From Echinarachnius parma (taxonomy: Eukaryota; Echinodermata; Echinoidea; Clypeasteroida; Echinarachniidae), in NCBI GenBank assembly GCA_037951105.1, contig JBAMJV010007464.1, positions 52,212 to 116,211 on the forward strand: a DNA stretch of 64,000 bases, written 5' to 3'. Position 1 is the first letter of the stretch; every line of letters starts with the position of its first letter. Positions 34,956-45,648 of this stretch are shown piece by piece. The notes under the pieces are model-generated. The model was not told the DNA's origin, ran no database searches, and was given only the letters and a program-made list of their open reading frames with translations. A program made the position numbers and the translations under genes.

Positions 34956-35087
34956 CGGCAGTCTCGGTCGCCAGGCATCCGTCGGAAATGGGCCGACCAT
35001 GCAGAGAACGAGATGTTCAGCTTCGATCTTGACGAACACGAAACACAGGCGTTGCGGTTGACAATCCTTCATCAATGCTACAACTGA
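34956..35087 (+). pseudogene. Possible degenerate terminal exon (unidentified)
   Basis: A 43-codon plus-strand frame ends at TGA 35085-35087. Its last part, ENEMFSFDLDEHETQALRLT followed by ILHQCYN, has a balanced, non-repetitive composition in a block that is GC-richer than its flanks (34780-35060). An upstream frame shifted by one or two bases (about 34876-35020) is also open, which could mean an ancient frameshift or a different reading. A splice acceptor is possible at AG 34960-34961, but it lacks a pyrimidine tract. The overlapping minus-strand 90-aa frame is an alternative. No family was recognised. Confidence 0.15.
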
Positions 35088-36094
35088 ACCATCATTCCTA
35101 ATTTCAACTCCTCGTATATTATTGTTCTCATTAATGATAAAACGAAACAACCATTTGTCATCGCTATAATGATGTTATAATTATTTAAGGAGTTTGGATC
35201 TTTCATATTTTCATAATGCATTTAAACTTTAACTGAAAGTGATGCATTCACTTTGTCGAATTCAACCAAGATCACTTAGAGCTTTCACACCTCTCTTTTA
35301 CTTTGTTTGTGTTTTTGCTTACGGTAACAGAAGAATGAGATGTTTTTTGTTTTTTGTTTAATGTCTCCCTAATTATGGAAATATTTAAGATTGAATTGAA
35401 AAGCGTTCCAGAACTATTTTCGATTGTAGTAAAAAGTATTAGAACTTGGATTATTCGATCGTTCATAGTGTCTGAATTCGGATACTTCGCGCGAACGATC
35501 GGGGATGGAATCTTTCATTCATAATTGTTTTACTTTTTTTTACTAGGTTGTAAAGCATTGTTTTTTCTTTCTATGAAATTATCACATATGCCTATCATTC
35601 AGAATAATATTACAATTATATTGACTTAAGTCTCAACCTTTCGATAAAACCCTTAGTATTTTGTTAAATTTAGAATTTTCATTAATATGTGCCCAAACTT
35701 TCTCTTTAAATGTGAAATGTATAATCATGCAGATGTATTCTAATGACGAAGTTATCTACCGTAACTCTCTTTGAAGACACTTAAATGATAAAATCATAAA
35801 TAATTCAACATTCAAGATCGTGGCATTATTCTTCTTAAACAAATAATTTGTTTAAACTGTGCAATTAAATTATTTCACCCTTCGTAAATGTGTGACTTTA
35901 ACAAACGCTACTTTTTCTTTTGCTTGTATTTTGAAACTGAAATTGGCTATAGATCGTCTAATACAAGTAATTATAAGAAAAGGTCAATGTCGATCGCACT
36001 CACCTAATTATCGTCATTCAATGGGTCATTAAATAACAATAATTATTCACTCATTCTAAAACACGATCTCGGTAGCTAGGAAACCAATTTTTTG
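35088..36094. other. Unassigned AT-rich region
   Basis: No feature was recognised. The stretch TGTCTCCCTAATTATGGAAA ... GAATTGAAAAGCGTTCC (35359-35410) recurs closely at 56709-56760, so it marks a dispersed repeat or shared segment of about 50 bp whose borders could not be set. Confidence 0.4.
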
Positions 36095-36098
36095 TTAA

Positions 36099-36411
36099 AG
36101 GGATCTAGTAACATTGTCCAAATCCAACACAACTTATAATAGACCTCTAGTGGTTCTTTCACACCGTGATGTGTTCGTATTTCCAATAGAAGCATGGTGC
36201 AGGTTTGGGTTTTTCAAATTTCCCATTTGTTATAAAGGTATTTACGATTGAAGTGTTCAGATTGTTAATTATACACTGGAAATTTATAACTGTGTACTAA
36301 GTCAGTGTAATGAGTTAGCGAATATCACTTTGCATTTTTGCTCATTACTCGGCCATACACATTTTATCAACCATTTATCACTTTTTGCACATCCTTTAAG
36401 GATAAATCCCT
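36099..36411. mobile_element. Family B TTAA MITE, copy 6, internally deleted
   Basis: TTAA (36095-36098), AGGGATCTAGTAACATTGTCC, TGTGTTCGTATTTCCAATAG, TTTGGGTTTTTCAAATTTCC, AACTGTGTACTAAGTCAGTG and TTACTCGGCCATACAC. About 60-70 bp between the GGCCAT word and the right end are missing, and the right terminus has decayed to GATAAATCCCT. Confidence 0.85.
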
Positions 36412-36559
36412 CCTGAGAACAATCATTTAACAAATAATATACAATCATAATCATTCAGTTATAAAGTAATCCAGACAACCAAACATCATAATGGTACAAG
36501 AATTATTCTCCCAGCTGGGACATAGAGTTAGAGTATGATGGATTAAAAAATGAAACTCA

Positions 36560-37012
36560 ATGCAGTTCAAATCAATGCAATTCAATTAAATTCAATTTAA
36601 TTAAATTAATTTCATTTCAGTTCAGTTCAGTTCAATTAAATTTAAGTCAATTCAATTCAATTTAATTAGATTAATTATAATTCAACCCAATTCAATTCAT
36701 TCAATTCAATTATATTCAATTCGATTCAATTTATATAAATTAATCTCAATTAAAGTCAATTTAATTCATTTCATTTCTTTCAGTTTAATTTGATTCATTA
36801 TAATTCAACCCAATTCAATTTAATTCATTTCAGTTCATTTCCTTTAAATTAAATTAAAGTAGATTTAATTTACATTAATTCATTTCAATTAAATTAAATT
36901 AAATTAAATTAAATTCAGTTCAGTTCAGTTCAGTTCAATTCAATTCAATTCGGTTCAGTTCAGTTCAATTCAATTCAATTCGATTCAATTTAACTTAATT
37001 CAAATCAAATCA
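36560..37012. repeat. (TTCAA)n / (TTAAA)n pentamer satellite
   Basis: About 450 bp of degenerate pentamers AATTC, with blocks of TTCAG, TTAAA and CATTT variants. The purest runs (TTAAA at 36885-36915, TTCAG / TTCAA at 36910-36985) suggest local recent re-expansion within an old array. Confidence 0.95.
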
Positions 37013-37433
37013 TTGTAAGCCAATAATGATCATCGTAGATCTAATGACACATGTTCGTCCAATATTTTGTTTATCTTTTTTGTATATTTCTTAAAGAAAC
37101 GATTATTCGAATTTTCTTCTGACAGTGTAACAAAGTCACATTTAATATGTTGGATATGAACCAACTCGCTACCGAGCTAGACTACCTTTAATATGCAATC
37201 TAAAGTAGAGGGAACTTTTTGATGCAGTAAATGGTCATTTACATAAAATAAATGACCGCCCTGCATACAGGGGGGTACACTCTGATCGCCCATAGGTTGT
37301 TGACCCGTTGTATTGTGACAAGTGACTGGGGAGGTTTTTGACATTTGTTCGACTCATTCGATCTGTCATTTTGGCCATGTTTCCTCTCGTTTGAGTAATT
37401 TTCACCTTGTCGTGTATAAATAATCCATGCAAA
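37013..37433. other. Unassigned sequence
   Basis: Less AT-rich than its neighbours from about 37250. The minus-strand frames 37235-37432 and 37239-37463 overlap each other in different phases and show no motif. Confidence 0.35.
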
Positions 37434-37497
37434 ATGGCGGTTCAAGATGTTCGGGGTAACCACAGGACGCCCCCAGAGTTTCGGGACGCGGGACTCA
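37434..37497 (+). CDS. Weak candidate first exon (unidentified)
   Basis: ATG in a favourable context (CAAAATGGCGG) opens 21 codons, MAVQDVRGNHRTPPEFRDAG plus Leu. A GT at 37498-37499 (CTCA/GTAAAT) could be a splice donor. Without splicing the frame stops eight codons later. The peptide has no family that I recognise and no second exon was found. It may be chance. Confidence 0.15.
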
Positions 37498-37949
37498 GTA
37501 AATACACAGTATTATGATTATGATAATATTTGTTTATGTGTACGTGTTTTAGACATGCTGAGCAAATGTTATACAACTTATATAATTGGCTTCATTATTA
37601 TCTTATTTGTTTTTGAAACTTTGCATTGTTATAATGAAAACTATTATTCGTTTTGCAATAAATTCTTCTTCCGAAATTAAGGATCCGCTTTCTATGCGCA
37701 AACATAGTGCACATACTTGCATGCAGGAATGTCTTCAAGTTATAGCCATCATAAAGGCGATTTGCGCCTGTATTGTATTATTTGATTTATCAATAATATT
37801 TAATTATTCATTTTGTTTTCAGGAACAATAAAATAATATACCAATATTAAATGAAGTAATCAAGTAAACATATCGACATATAGTGCCTGATGATTGCTAA
37901 AAGGACTCTAGTTCATGTTTTCATTTTATATCAACATATAACAACTTAA

Positions 37950-38331
37950 AGGGATCTAGTAACTTTGTTGACATGTGCAAAAAGTGATGAATGGTTGATG
38001 CAATGTATATTGTTGTTATCTCATATGTCCACAGGGTATTGTGTGAAAAATGCAAGTCAAATGGACATTGCATGGCCAAGTAATGAGCGAAAATGCAAAG
38101 TGATATTCAGTAACTCACTACACTCATGCACTTTGTACACGGTTTCAAAACTCCATGGGAGTTTTTCTTATCTGAATACTTCTATCGTACATATCTTTGT
38201 AACGAAAGGGAAATTTGAAAAACCGAAACCTGTCCCATGATTTTATTGTTAATACGAATACAACAAGGTATGAGGGAACCGCTAGAATTAAAATTTTATT
38301 TTGAGGATTTGGACAATGTTACTAAGTCCCT
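37950..38331. mobile_element. Family B TTAA MITE, copy 7 (inverted, best preserved)
   Basis: TTAA (37946-37949), AGGGATCTAGTAACTTTGTTG ... GGACAATGTTACTAAGTCCCT, TTAA (38332-38335). Both TTAA copies are intact and the termini are nearly perfect inverse repeats for about 15 bp. It contains TGATATGTCCACAGG-like, GCCAAGTAATGAGCGAAAA and CTTTGTACACGG words. The 91-aa frame over it is not a gene. Confidence 0.92.
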
Positions 38332-38335
38332 TTAA

Positions 38336-41300
38336 ATAAAATAATTTTTTATTTATTATAATTCAATAAGAAATTGCAATATTTTGTTGGTAATTATTAA
38401 CAATTAATGACAATTTAATGATAATAGTGCGATTTCTTTCAGTAAAAGCAAGTACACAAATGCGAAAGAGAACACAGAGATTAAACATTTAAACAAATGA
38501 TAATTCACATACTTGCTCCACCTATACCAACTAAATGGTATCGTGACAACAACGTTTAATACAATATCAATGCTAACGTTATCCCAATTAATCTCAATCT
38601 CAATTCATCCCAATTAATCTTCACTTAGACATCACATGACTTGTAGAATACCGGCCAGCCTAACTTGATTAAATTACTGAAATACACCATCTCTTATAGA
38701 AAGACGACTTTCTCAGCAGGTATCCCTATTTGGGTGGTCTTTATAGACAGGGTTTTTACTGAATATGTACCTCCATGGTAGAAATACAGATCGGACCCAC
38801 TCCTATGACGTTGACCTCCAATAGGTATTGACCAAAGTCCAGTTCGCTCTATAAAGTGACCCACTGCATGCTATTACAAGACGTTGCGCGCCTAAAGCAT
38901 TGTTCAAATGTTTTTATGCAAAATATGCCGATTGTTTTAGCCCTCTTATCAAAATATTACACCACCTCATTACTGGCTTGCTGGTGACCCACAACTTGAC
39001 CACTACACTCTGACCACCACTGACCACCATTGACCAACATGAAATCGATATACGGGCTCGAAGGGGAACGCCGCTTGAAGTTCACTAATTTGAGGGATAT
39101 TAGCTTTTCAAACGTGTCAGATTCTGTTGTTTATTTTATTATTCTATCGTGCTTATTATAATAAAAGAAAATTAATAATGTTGAAAAATACAATTATTAT
39201 ATAATTGCCCTACAACTTTCATCAACTTACGCTTGAGAAATGTTTTAGCAATTTTACCAATCAAATACTTTAATGTCAATATAGCACTTGCCTTTATATA
39301 GAAACCGTAACATTTATAGAAACAATTATAATGAGCGCTTTACAATTTTGTTTTATTTGTAACTTATATTTTGATGTTGTAGATGTATTATGCGGTTGTT
39401 TCTACAGTCTACCGCATTATATAAGTCATTATATTCTTATCTTCAAAGGATAAGGGGGCGGGCAAAGTCGTTACGATCACAAAACCAAAATGTTTGGGTC
39501 TTTAACCAATTCATGTAAAAATCAACAAAGGAAAGATTTGATAACAATATACGTCGAGCACTCTTCGCGAAAGTATGCCCCGACTGCATGGGCGCTGTTT
39601 TATTTGTACTATTTGATTGCTCCCTTATTAGTTTTAAACGAATGAAAGTACATGACAAGTCTCAAGTATAAACAGACGAAAATGAGGCAGAGGTCGGGGC
39701 GGCGGTATCGGCTTACTGATCGGGCCTCTGAGCTCGTGAAAGCGCCAACCACTTTGTGGGGCTTTTTCAAATAGAGAAAACCAACAAGGAACGTAGAATA
39801 AGGTATGGGGATAACCCCGTTGCGTACGGGAACACATTGGTGTCGCGGGTTAACGCACAGAGAGTGAGAGTATCTGCATGATCTATAGCAGGGAAGAGGG
39901 TAAAGAGAGCGATTCGACTGAATAACGACCTGAGACAATATCAGCCCTGGGGAAGTCTTGGGGGATAGAGGCATGTGTCAAGAAGCATGATCGAGACCCG
40001 CTGAAAAGTGCAGCCTCAAAAAGATACATTCGAACTTTTTTCCCTTTTTGAATATTTCTTTTCTTTCTTTTTTGTTGGTGATGAAAAATGGGGGAGAGGT
40101 TAAACCATTGGTTAGACTAAAAACACACAAAAGGACTAGGCGTGTCCGGATCAGTATCAGCAAAAAACTAGAATAAACAACGACTCAAAAGAGCTGGATT
40201 TATGGGTACGGGAGAAAGAGAAATATTTCCTTTGGCTAGATTTTCACGAAATTCAAACGGGACCATCAAAATCGTAGGCGGCGGTGTCTATGGCGCCCGT
40301 TTTCGTGCTTAAAGACCCCCAGAATTAGTTTCCAGGCATTAACCAGCTACCTCTTAGAACTCTCATCTTCCAGTATGATCTATACACAGCACACGGTATC
40401 TCCGTATCGAATGAATTAACGCGAGAGAAAGAAGCTTTCTCCTCTGGGAGATTAGCGCGAAGCGGATTGGCCACTAGGGCCTAATCTCTGAGATGACGTT
40501 GACGGCACGGAGCCATAAAACGCAACATCCATGGGAGCGCTCAAGTTGACGCGACTAAAACACCAATTCCGTCGCTGATGGAACGGGGAATCAGTTTGAA
40601 TCCTAGAACATCACCCAAAATAAATGTTTATTCGGGTTAAACCGTCAGGAAGCTCGTTTTATTTGATATCCGACCCCTGAATGTGATTTTCATGTTCTCC
40701 CTACGGGGAAGCTTGCCCTTATTTTTTGTCTGAATATTTGTGTGTTCTTTGTCGCAACATTTTTATTCACAAAACTTCCCAGAAAATAATCTTAATTAAC
40801 GCCTCTCGATCGTTTCTGTCGGGGAAGCTCTTAGGAATTTTCCTTAGCATTCTTAGAATCTCCTGACGATAAAATGTATATCTGTGTGAACAAGTTACGA
40901 TGATATCATTTTCAACTTATTGGCCCATTAAAATTGCCGTTCATGGTACTTTAAAAACTGTGAACGTTTGTGTGGATTATTATTAAAACGTGTGCCCTAG
41001 AAAAGCCGCGGTATATTAAATATTAGTATTTAATTCATGAAAAAACAACAGTTTATTCAGGCTGATGTCAATTCTCAGTAATCATATTTTTCACACATCA
41101 TGACTACTTTTGAAGAGCAAAGAATGTCAAAGATATTTGAAAGTTAGACAATTAAAGTCAATACGATTGGATTTCTATCATAAAATTAAGTATGTGTAAC
41201 TACCTGATCTAAATAAAAGGAAAACATGGGATAAAAGATACATTTTCTTCGAAGGAAAGGAAACACAACAATATTTTGGACTATGTACATTTATGTAGAT

Positions 41301-41480
41301 ACATTTGGTGAGTTAAATAGTATTTGGATGGTTTTAGATAAGTTTTGTCACCAACTTACTCGGTTCCAAGAAAGCGAAAAGACGCTACTTTACTCATAAT
41401 GTTACCAATATACACTATAGGTGCCCACTTTTATGGCTCCCAATTTAGCCTAAAAGTATAGACTTGGTGAAAGGAGATTA
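38336..41480. other. Unassigned 3.1-kb region, partly GC-richer
   Basis: Segments 39440-40010 and 40290-40620 have higher GC and CpG than average and could be regulatory or exonic. No frame there matches a family known to me, including the 121-aa minus-strand frame at 39609-39974. Direct repeats of TGACCACCA / TTGACCA occur at 38988-39040. Confidence 0.3.
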
Positions 41481-41481
41481 A

Positions 41482-41541
41482 AAGTGCAATTTATAAGTAT
41501 ATTTATGTATCAAGTGCAATTTATAAGTATATTTATGTATC
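41482..41541. repeat. Two exact tandem copies of a 30-bp unit
   Basis: The unit AAGTGCAATTTATAAGTATA plus TTTATGTATC is present at 41482-41511 and again at 41512-41541. Identity appears complete, so the duplication is recent. Confidence 0.95.
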
Positions 41542-41665
41542 AAGTCAAATGTATGCATTTACTCAGTACGTTCATTATTTAGGGGTACACCATGAAATGT
41601 TGTAGACATCATATATGTTACAACAAACGCGATACAAAGTTTGTATGATTATTTACCATTTCAGA

Positions 41666-41838
41666 GCCCCGTTGCAGAAAGACCTGCAATCGATTGTAAA
41701 GTCGCGATTAATTGCAAGACAAAACAGTCATGTGATTAACTGATGCTCAAATCTGGTTGGTTCAAATGTGCATTACTTTCTGACTTGCAATTAATTGCAA
41801 CTTTACAATCGATTGTAACTCTTTCTGCAACGGGGCCC
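41666..41838. mobile_element. Family A palindromic MITE
   Basis: GCCCCGTTGCAGAAAGACC, GCAATCGATTGTAAAGTCGC, GATTAATTGCAAG, the loop AAATCTGGTTGGTTCAAATG, TTGCAATTAATTGCAACTTT, ACAATCGATTGTAACTC and TTTCTGCAACGGGGCCC. A well-preserved single-arm copy. It belongs to the subfamily whose inner block is TTGCAATTAATTGCAA, unlike the 5.5-, 8.7- and 58-kb copies, which have TTACAATTAATTGTAA. Confidence 0.9.
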
Positions 41839-42106
41839 AGAACTGTCAATAGTTGTACATTTTAAATGTAGCTACTACAAATGATAATTGTCATATGATT
41901 ATCACCGGATATCCACTACGCATACTACGGTAAACAGTTACATACACTTTCTTCTTCTACGTGTATCTCCGTCTAAATACGCCACTAATTACCTGTCATA
42001 CATGCCCACCCAAGGTCAATGTCAGTTAGCCGTGTCAATGTTCTGGGTCTCACGCCCCTCCTGCACCTTTCACTGCCCACAATATGGCGAGCGTTTAGTG
42101 CCAATA

Positions 42107-42505
42107 AACAATCGATCGTAAATACACCAATCGATGTTCTCAACAATCGATCATACATCTAGCAATCGATCATACACCTAGCAATCGATCTGAGTAAAAG
42201 ACCCACTTTCCAAGCAATCGATCTTAAATACACAAATCGATGAGAGCGAATGATCCAGTGAAGTAAACAATCGATCTTTAATTCGCTCATCGATGTGAAC
42301 GAACGATCGACTTAAGTAAAAAATCGATCATAAATGCACAAATCGAAGAGAGTAAAATACTGCTCGATTAAACAATCGATCTTCAATGCACCAATCGATG
42401 TGAGTAAACGAACAACATAACTAAACGATCGATTTAAAATACACCAATCGATGTGAGTAAAAGATCCATTCAAGTAAACAATCGATCCTAAATATCGACG
42501 TGTGT
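42107..42505. repeat. 53-bp minisatellite rich in ATCGAT
   Basis: About seven degenerate units. The consensus begins AACAATCGATCTTAAATRCA, continues with CCAATCGATGTGAGTAAA and ends with a variable GATCNACTTAAGTA. Unit starts fall near 42213, 42268, 42320, 42372, 42424 and 42477, a period of 52-55 bp. The first 100 bp has shorter units (CTAGCAATCGATCATACA). The two short minus-strand frames over the array are repeat products. Confidence 0.9.
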
Positions 42506-43382
42506 AAAGTATCAACATATTGCATTGATTGACGCTGGTCAGTGCATGTGTGACATGAATTCCAGCTTTCAGCTTGGCAAACATTGTAAAACAGTGCAAT
42601 GTGAAATTTCTCATTACTCAATTAACCGCAATTATGATATTACTTTTAGAAATTTTGAAATTTTCTCTTTAATTTGTGCTTATTCAACCATGAAGTAATG
42701 GTTACCTCTTATTTTTACGCATTGTTTTCCTAGCTACCATATACATTTTGGCGTTACGAACTCTTGAAACGATTCTTGGTTATGAAATTACAAGCAGTTG
42801 TAGGGGGGACACTTACTTTTCGTGTGAGGTTTATATACGTTTAGATCAAAGTTTACTGACACGTCATGCACGCCATACAACCAGGCATTCCGCCCATCAC
42901 TCTCCACAATGCTCCCCCTTTAACTAGTTTCCCATGAGCTTTTACCCCCGGTCCCGCCTACCCGTTTAAAAGATAATCACTTTTCCATCCAATTTCGTAA
43001 ACTTTGATTTATTTTTAGTATTTGATGTATCATGTAAATGCAACAGTGCCTACTGTCCTTATCAATTTATTTTAATGTTCATGTGATTTGTATTAATTGC
43101 ACATCGTGTCACGTACAATTTGAGGAAATCGTGGCGTATTCAAGAAAACAAATCAAACATTTAGTTTGCGTGTGGTGATTTTAATGTTAGGGGTGAAATT
43201 GAGTTAAAACATTTATCCATCTGTTCAAAAGAATATAGTGCACTTGCATGGTGTAGTAATCTGGTAATTCCACGTATGGATATGTGCCGAGAAATAGCGT
43301 TTGAGTCTTCGTTTCACTTGTATATCGATAAGTGTGACTATAATTATAAACGTGCAATCCTTGGCAAAAGCAAATTTAACTA
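42506..43382. other. Unassigned sequence
   Basis: No feature was recognised. Confidence 0.4.
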
Positions 43383-43384
43383 TA

Positions 43385-44055
43385 CAGTGCGAGTCAAAAT
43401 AAACGAAACCGGACTTTAATAGCTTATAAATCCACAATTCTAAACATATATATGTTGATATTGGTATCATATTGAAGCTTGGGAAATTGCGTTTAAAATG
43501 ATATATCATACGCTTTGATAACTTCACGCTTCACCGAACACGACCTGACTTTCCAAAGTCATGCAAAAACTACCCGTGTCCAAGTTTGTAGTGTTCTTGT
43601 TTTGTGAATGGTTGCATCTGTCTGGTTTTTAAAGATAACTTCATCCTACATGTCATATTCAGGGCTCCCTGCCTTCAAACAGTGGGGTTGCTGATGGGCG
43701 GAGGGTAGGGGGGTCTCCTTCCACCTTGATTAACATAAAAACACTGGCAACCAGCTGGTATTTTGTTTTGATTCACCAAAGGATATTCTTGAAATGTTCT
43801 TTTGAAAAACGGTAAACAGACGCATCCATTCATGATGGAACAAGACAACGGCAAACTTGGACACGGGTAGTGTTTGCATGACTTTGGATAATAAGGTCGT
43901 GTTTGGTGAAGCGTAAAGCGATCAAAATGTATGATATATCATTTTAAAGGCAATTTCCCAAGCTTTAACATGATACTAATATCAACATATATATGTTTAG
44001 AATTGTGGATTTATAAGCTATTAAAGTCCGGTTTCGTTTATTTTGACTCACACTG
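43385..44055. mobile_element. Tc1/mariner-like long-TIR foldback element
   Basis: TA (43383-43384 and 44056-44057) flanks CAGTGCGAGTCAAAATAAAC on the left and its inverse GTTTATTTTGACTCACACTG on the right. The arms are 204 bp each (43385-43588 and 43852-44055) at roughly 90% identity by eye. The palindrome continues inward imperfectly (GAATGGTTGCATCTGTCTG versus CAGACGCATCCATTCATGA). The 43660-43790 centre is non-homologous and G-rich. The TA duplication and the CAGTG...GTCAAAATAAAC end are typical of Tc1-type elements. There is no transposase. Confidence 0.85.
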
Positions 44056-44057
44056 TA

Positions 44058-44637
44058 TACATCACATAAACGTTTCTTTGGGAATGTATAATGTTCAATT
44101 GTTTATAAAAGGGCATTTACATCCAAAAGTTATGTAAAGAATGTTAAAAATATGTGTTATCAACAACAACAAAAATCCCCATAAAAACAACTCCGACACT
44201 AAACATGCTAAATATTGTTTTCTATCATCTTTCCAAAAGAACCAAACAATAAACCGTAGATTACATATTTTGTAAGGTACGGATACATACATGACATATA
44301 TGTTTATTATGTTTATATTATTAGGTTTAATACATGTAATCCTGTGACTTTGGTATTGTTTTATTTTCACAATATGGGGGGAACACGTACCGCATGCCCC
44401 CCTCCCCCCCCCCCCCCCCCCCGCTAAGCTGGTGCGTGGAAATTGAACATATTAATACAAGACACACAACCTGGCTGTTTTCCTTCTTCTCCTCTGACAG
44501 GAGTGGTGTATCTAGACTATTTGTGTTTACGGATTGTCAAATGGTCCGGTCTGTAGCTTCTTTCGATCACCACCAAATCATTACTCGGTGGTCTAAATAT
44601 TCTTGGAGCCGGAAATTGTTATAGAGTACAGAAGCCA
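44058..44637. other. Unassigned sequence with C-run
   Basis: A C-run of about 18 lies at 44405-44422, preceded by GTACCGCATGCCCCCCTCC and followed by CGCTAAGCTGGTGCGTGG. It resembles a single end of the homopolymer repeats. No gene was recognised. Confidence 0.4.
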
Positions 44638-45010
44638 TGACGTCATAAAAACACTTTTTTCGAATTTTTAAAATTTGAACTCCATTTTCCGTAAGAGCAT
44701 CAATAATAATGTCCAAATACCGAAAATCAATTGAATATACCGTATTACGTATTGGCTGAGATATGCCCATCCGAATGAATTTTACTTCAATGGGCAATCA
44801 GTGTTATAGTGCACTGGTTCATAAAGTTATGAACCAGTGCACTATAACACTGATTGCCCATTGACAACAAAAATCATTCGGATGGGCATATCTCAGCCAA
44901 TACGTAACCTATTCAATTGATTTTCGGTATTTGGACATTATTTGTTATACTCTTTCTGAAAATGAAGTCCAAATTTAAAAATTCCAAAAAAAAGATGTTT
45001 ATGACATCAT
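44638..45010. mobile_element. Large near-perfect palindrome, arms about 185 bp
   Basis: The arms run TGACGTCATAAAAACA (left end) and TGTTTATGACATCA (right end). They pair through AATGTCCAAATACCGAAAAT / ATTTTCGGTATTTGGACATT, TTGGCTGAGATATGCCCATC / GATGGGCATATCTCAGCCAA and TGGGCAATCAGTGTTATAGT / ACTATAACACTGATTGCCCA. The turn is GGTTCATAAAGTTATGAACC, leaving almost no loop. The two short ORFs (44567-44797 and 44917-45141) are the arms read on opposite strands. No target-site duplication was identified. Confidence 0.92.
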
Positions 45011-45268
45011 TGATGACATCACACTTCACCACTCTATTTTCTTCTCCTCCACTATGTCCCATCCCTTTAATATACTACCTATCGCAATATTTCATCCTTC
45101 TTTCTGTTACCCCTATCCAATTTATCGACTTTTGGGGGTAGGAATTAGCTAAAATATGTTTTGATACAATCTAATCATTGTTCATTCGTAATAGTTGCTC
45201 CGTTTCGAAGTGATAGAAAATGTTGTACATGTTACAGTTTGTAAATTCATGAATAGTTCTTATCCTAT

Positions 45269-45644
45269 AAGGATCTAGTAACTTTGTTGACATGTGCAAA
45301 AAGTGACGGGTGGTTGATACAATGTATATTGTTGTTATCTGATATGTCCACTTGGTGTTGTGTGAACATTTCAAGTTAAATGGACGTTATAATGGCCGAG
45401 TAATGAGCAAAAAAGCAAAGTGATATTCACTATATTGCACTCACTTTGTACACGGTTTTGACGATCCAGTGGATTATTCAACATCTGAACACTTCAATCG
45501 TACATATCTTTATAACGAAAGGGAAATTTGAAAAACCGAAACCTGTCCCATGCTTTTATTGTTAATACGAATACAACAAGGTATGAGGGAACCGCTAGAA
45601 TTCCAATTGGATTTTGAGGATTCGGACAATGTTACTAAGTCCCT
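45269..45644. mobile_element. Family B TTAA MITE, copy 8 (inverted)
   Basis: Reads GGATCTAGTAACTTTGTTGAC ... GGACAATGTTACTAAGTCCCT then TTAA (45645-45648). The left TTAA and the first bases have decayed to TATAAGG. It shares TGTGCAAAAAGTGACGG, GGCCGAGTAATGAGC and AATTTGAAAAACCGAAACCT with copy 7 and is close to it in sequence. Confidence 0.9.
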
Positions 45645-45648
45645 TTAA

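Noticed and set aside
37415-37422. TATAAATA as promoter of the weak exon at 37434
   Set aside because: It lies only about 12 bp before the ATG, which would place the transcription start downstream of the start codon.
39609-39974. 121-aa minus-strand ORF, and a short plus-strand frame in the same GC-richer block, as exons
   Set aside because: No known family motif, no convincing splice sites, and both strands are open, which is typical of GC-rich non-coding sequence.
42107-42505. CRISPR-like array of ATCGAT repeats
   Set aside because: Repeats and intervening sequence both drift together at a 53-bp period, with no conserved repeat/unique spacer pattern and no cas genes.
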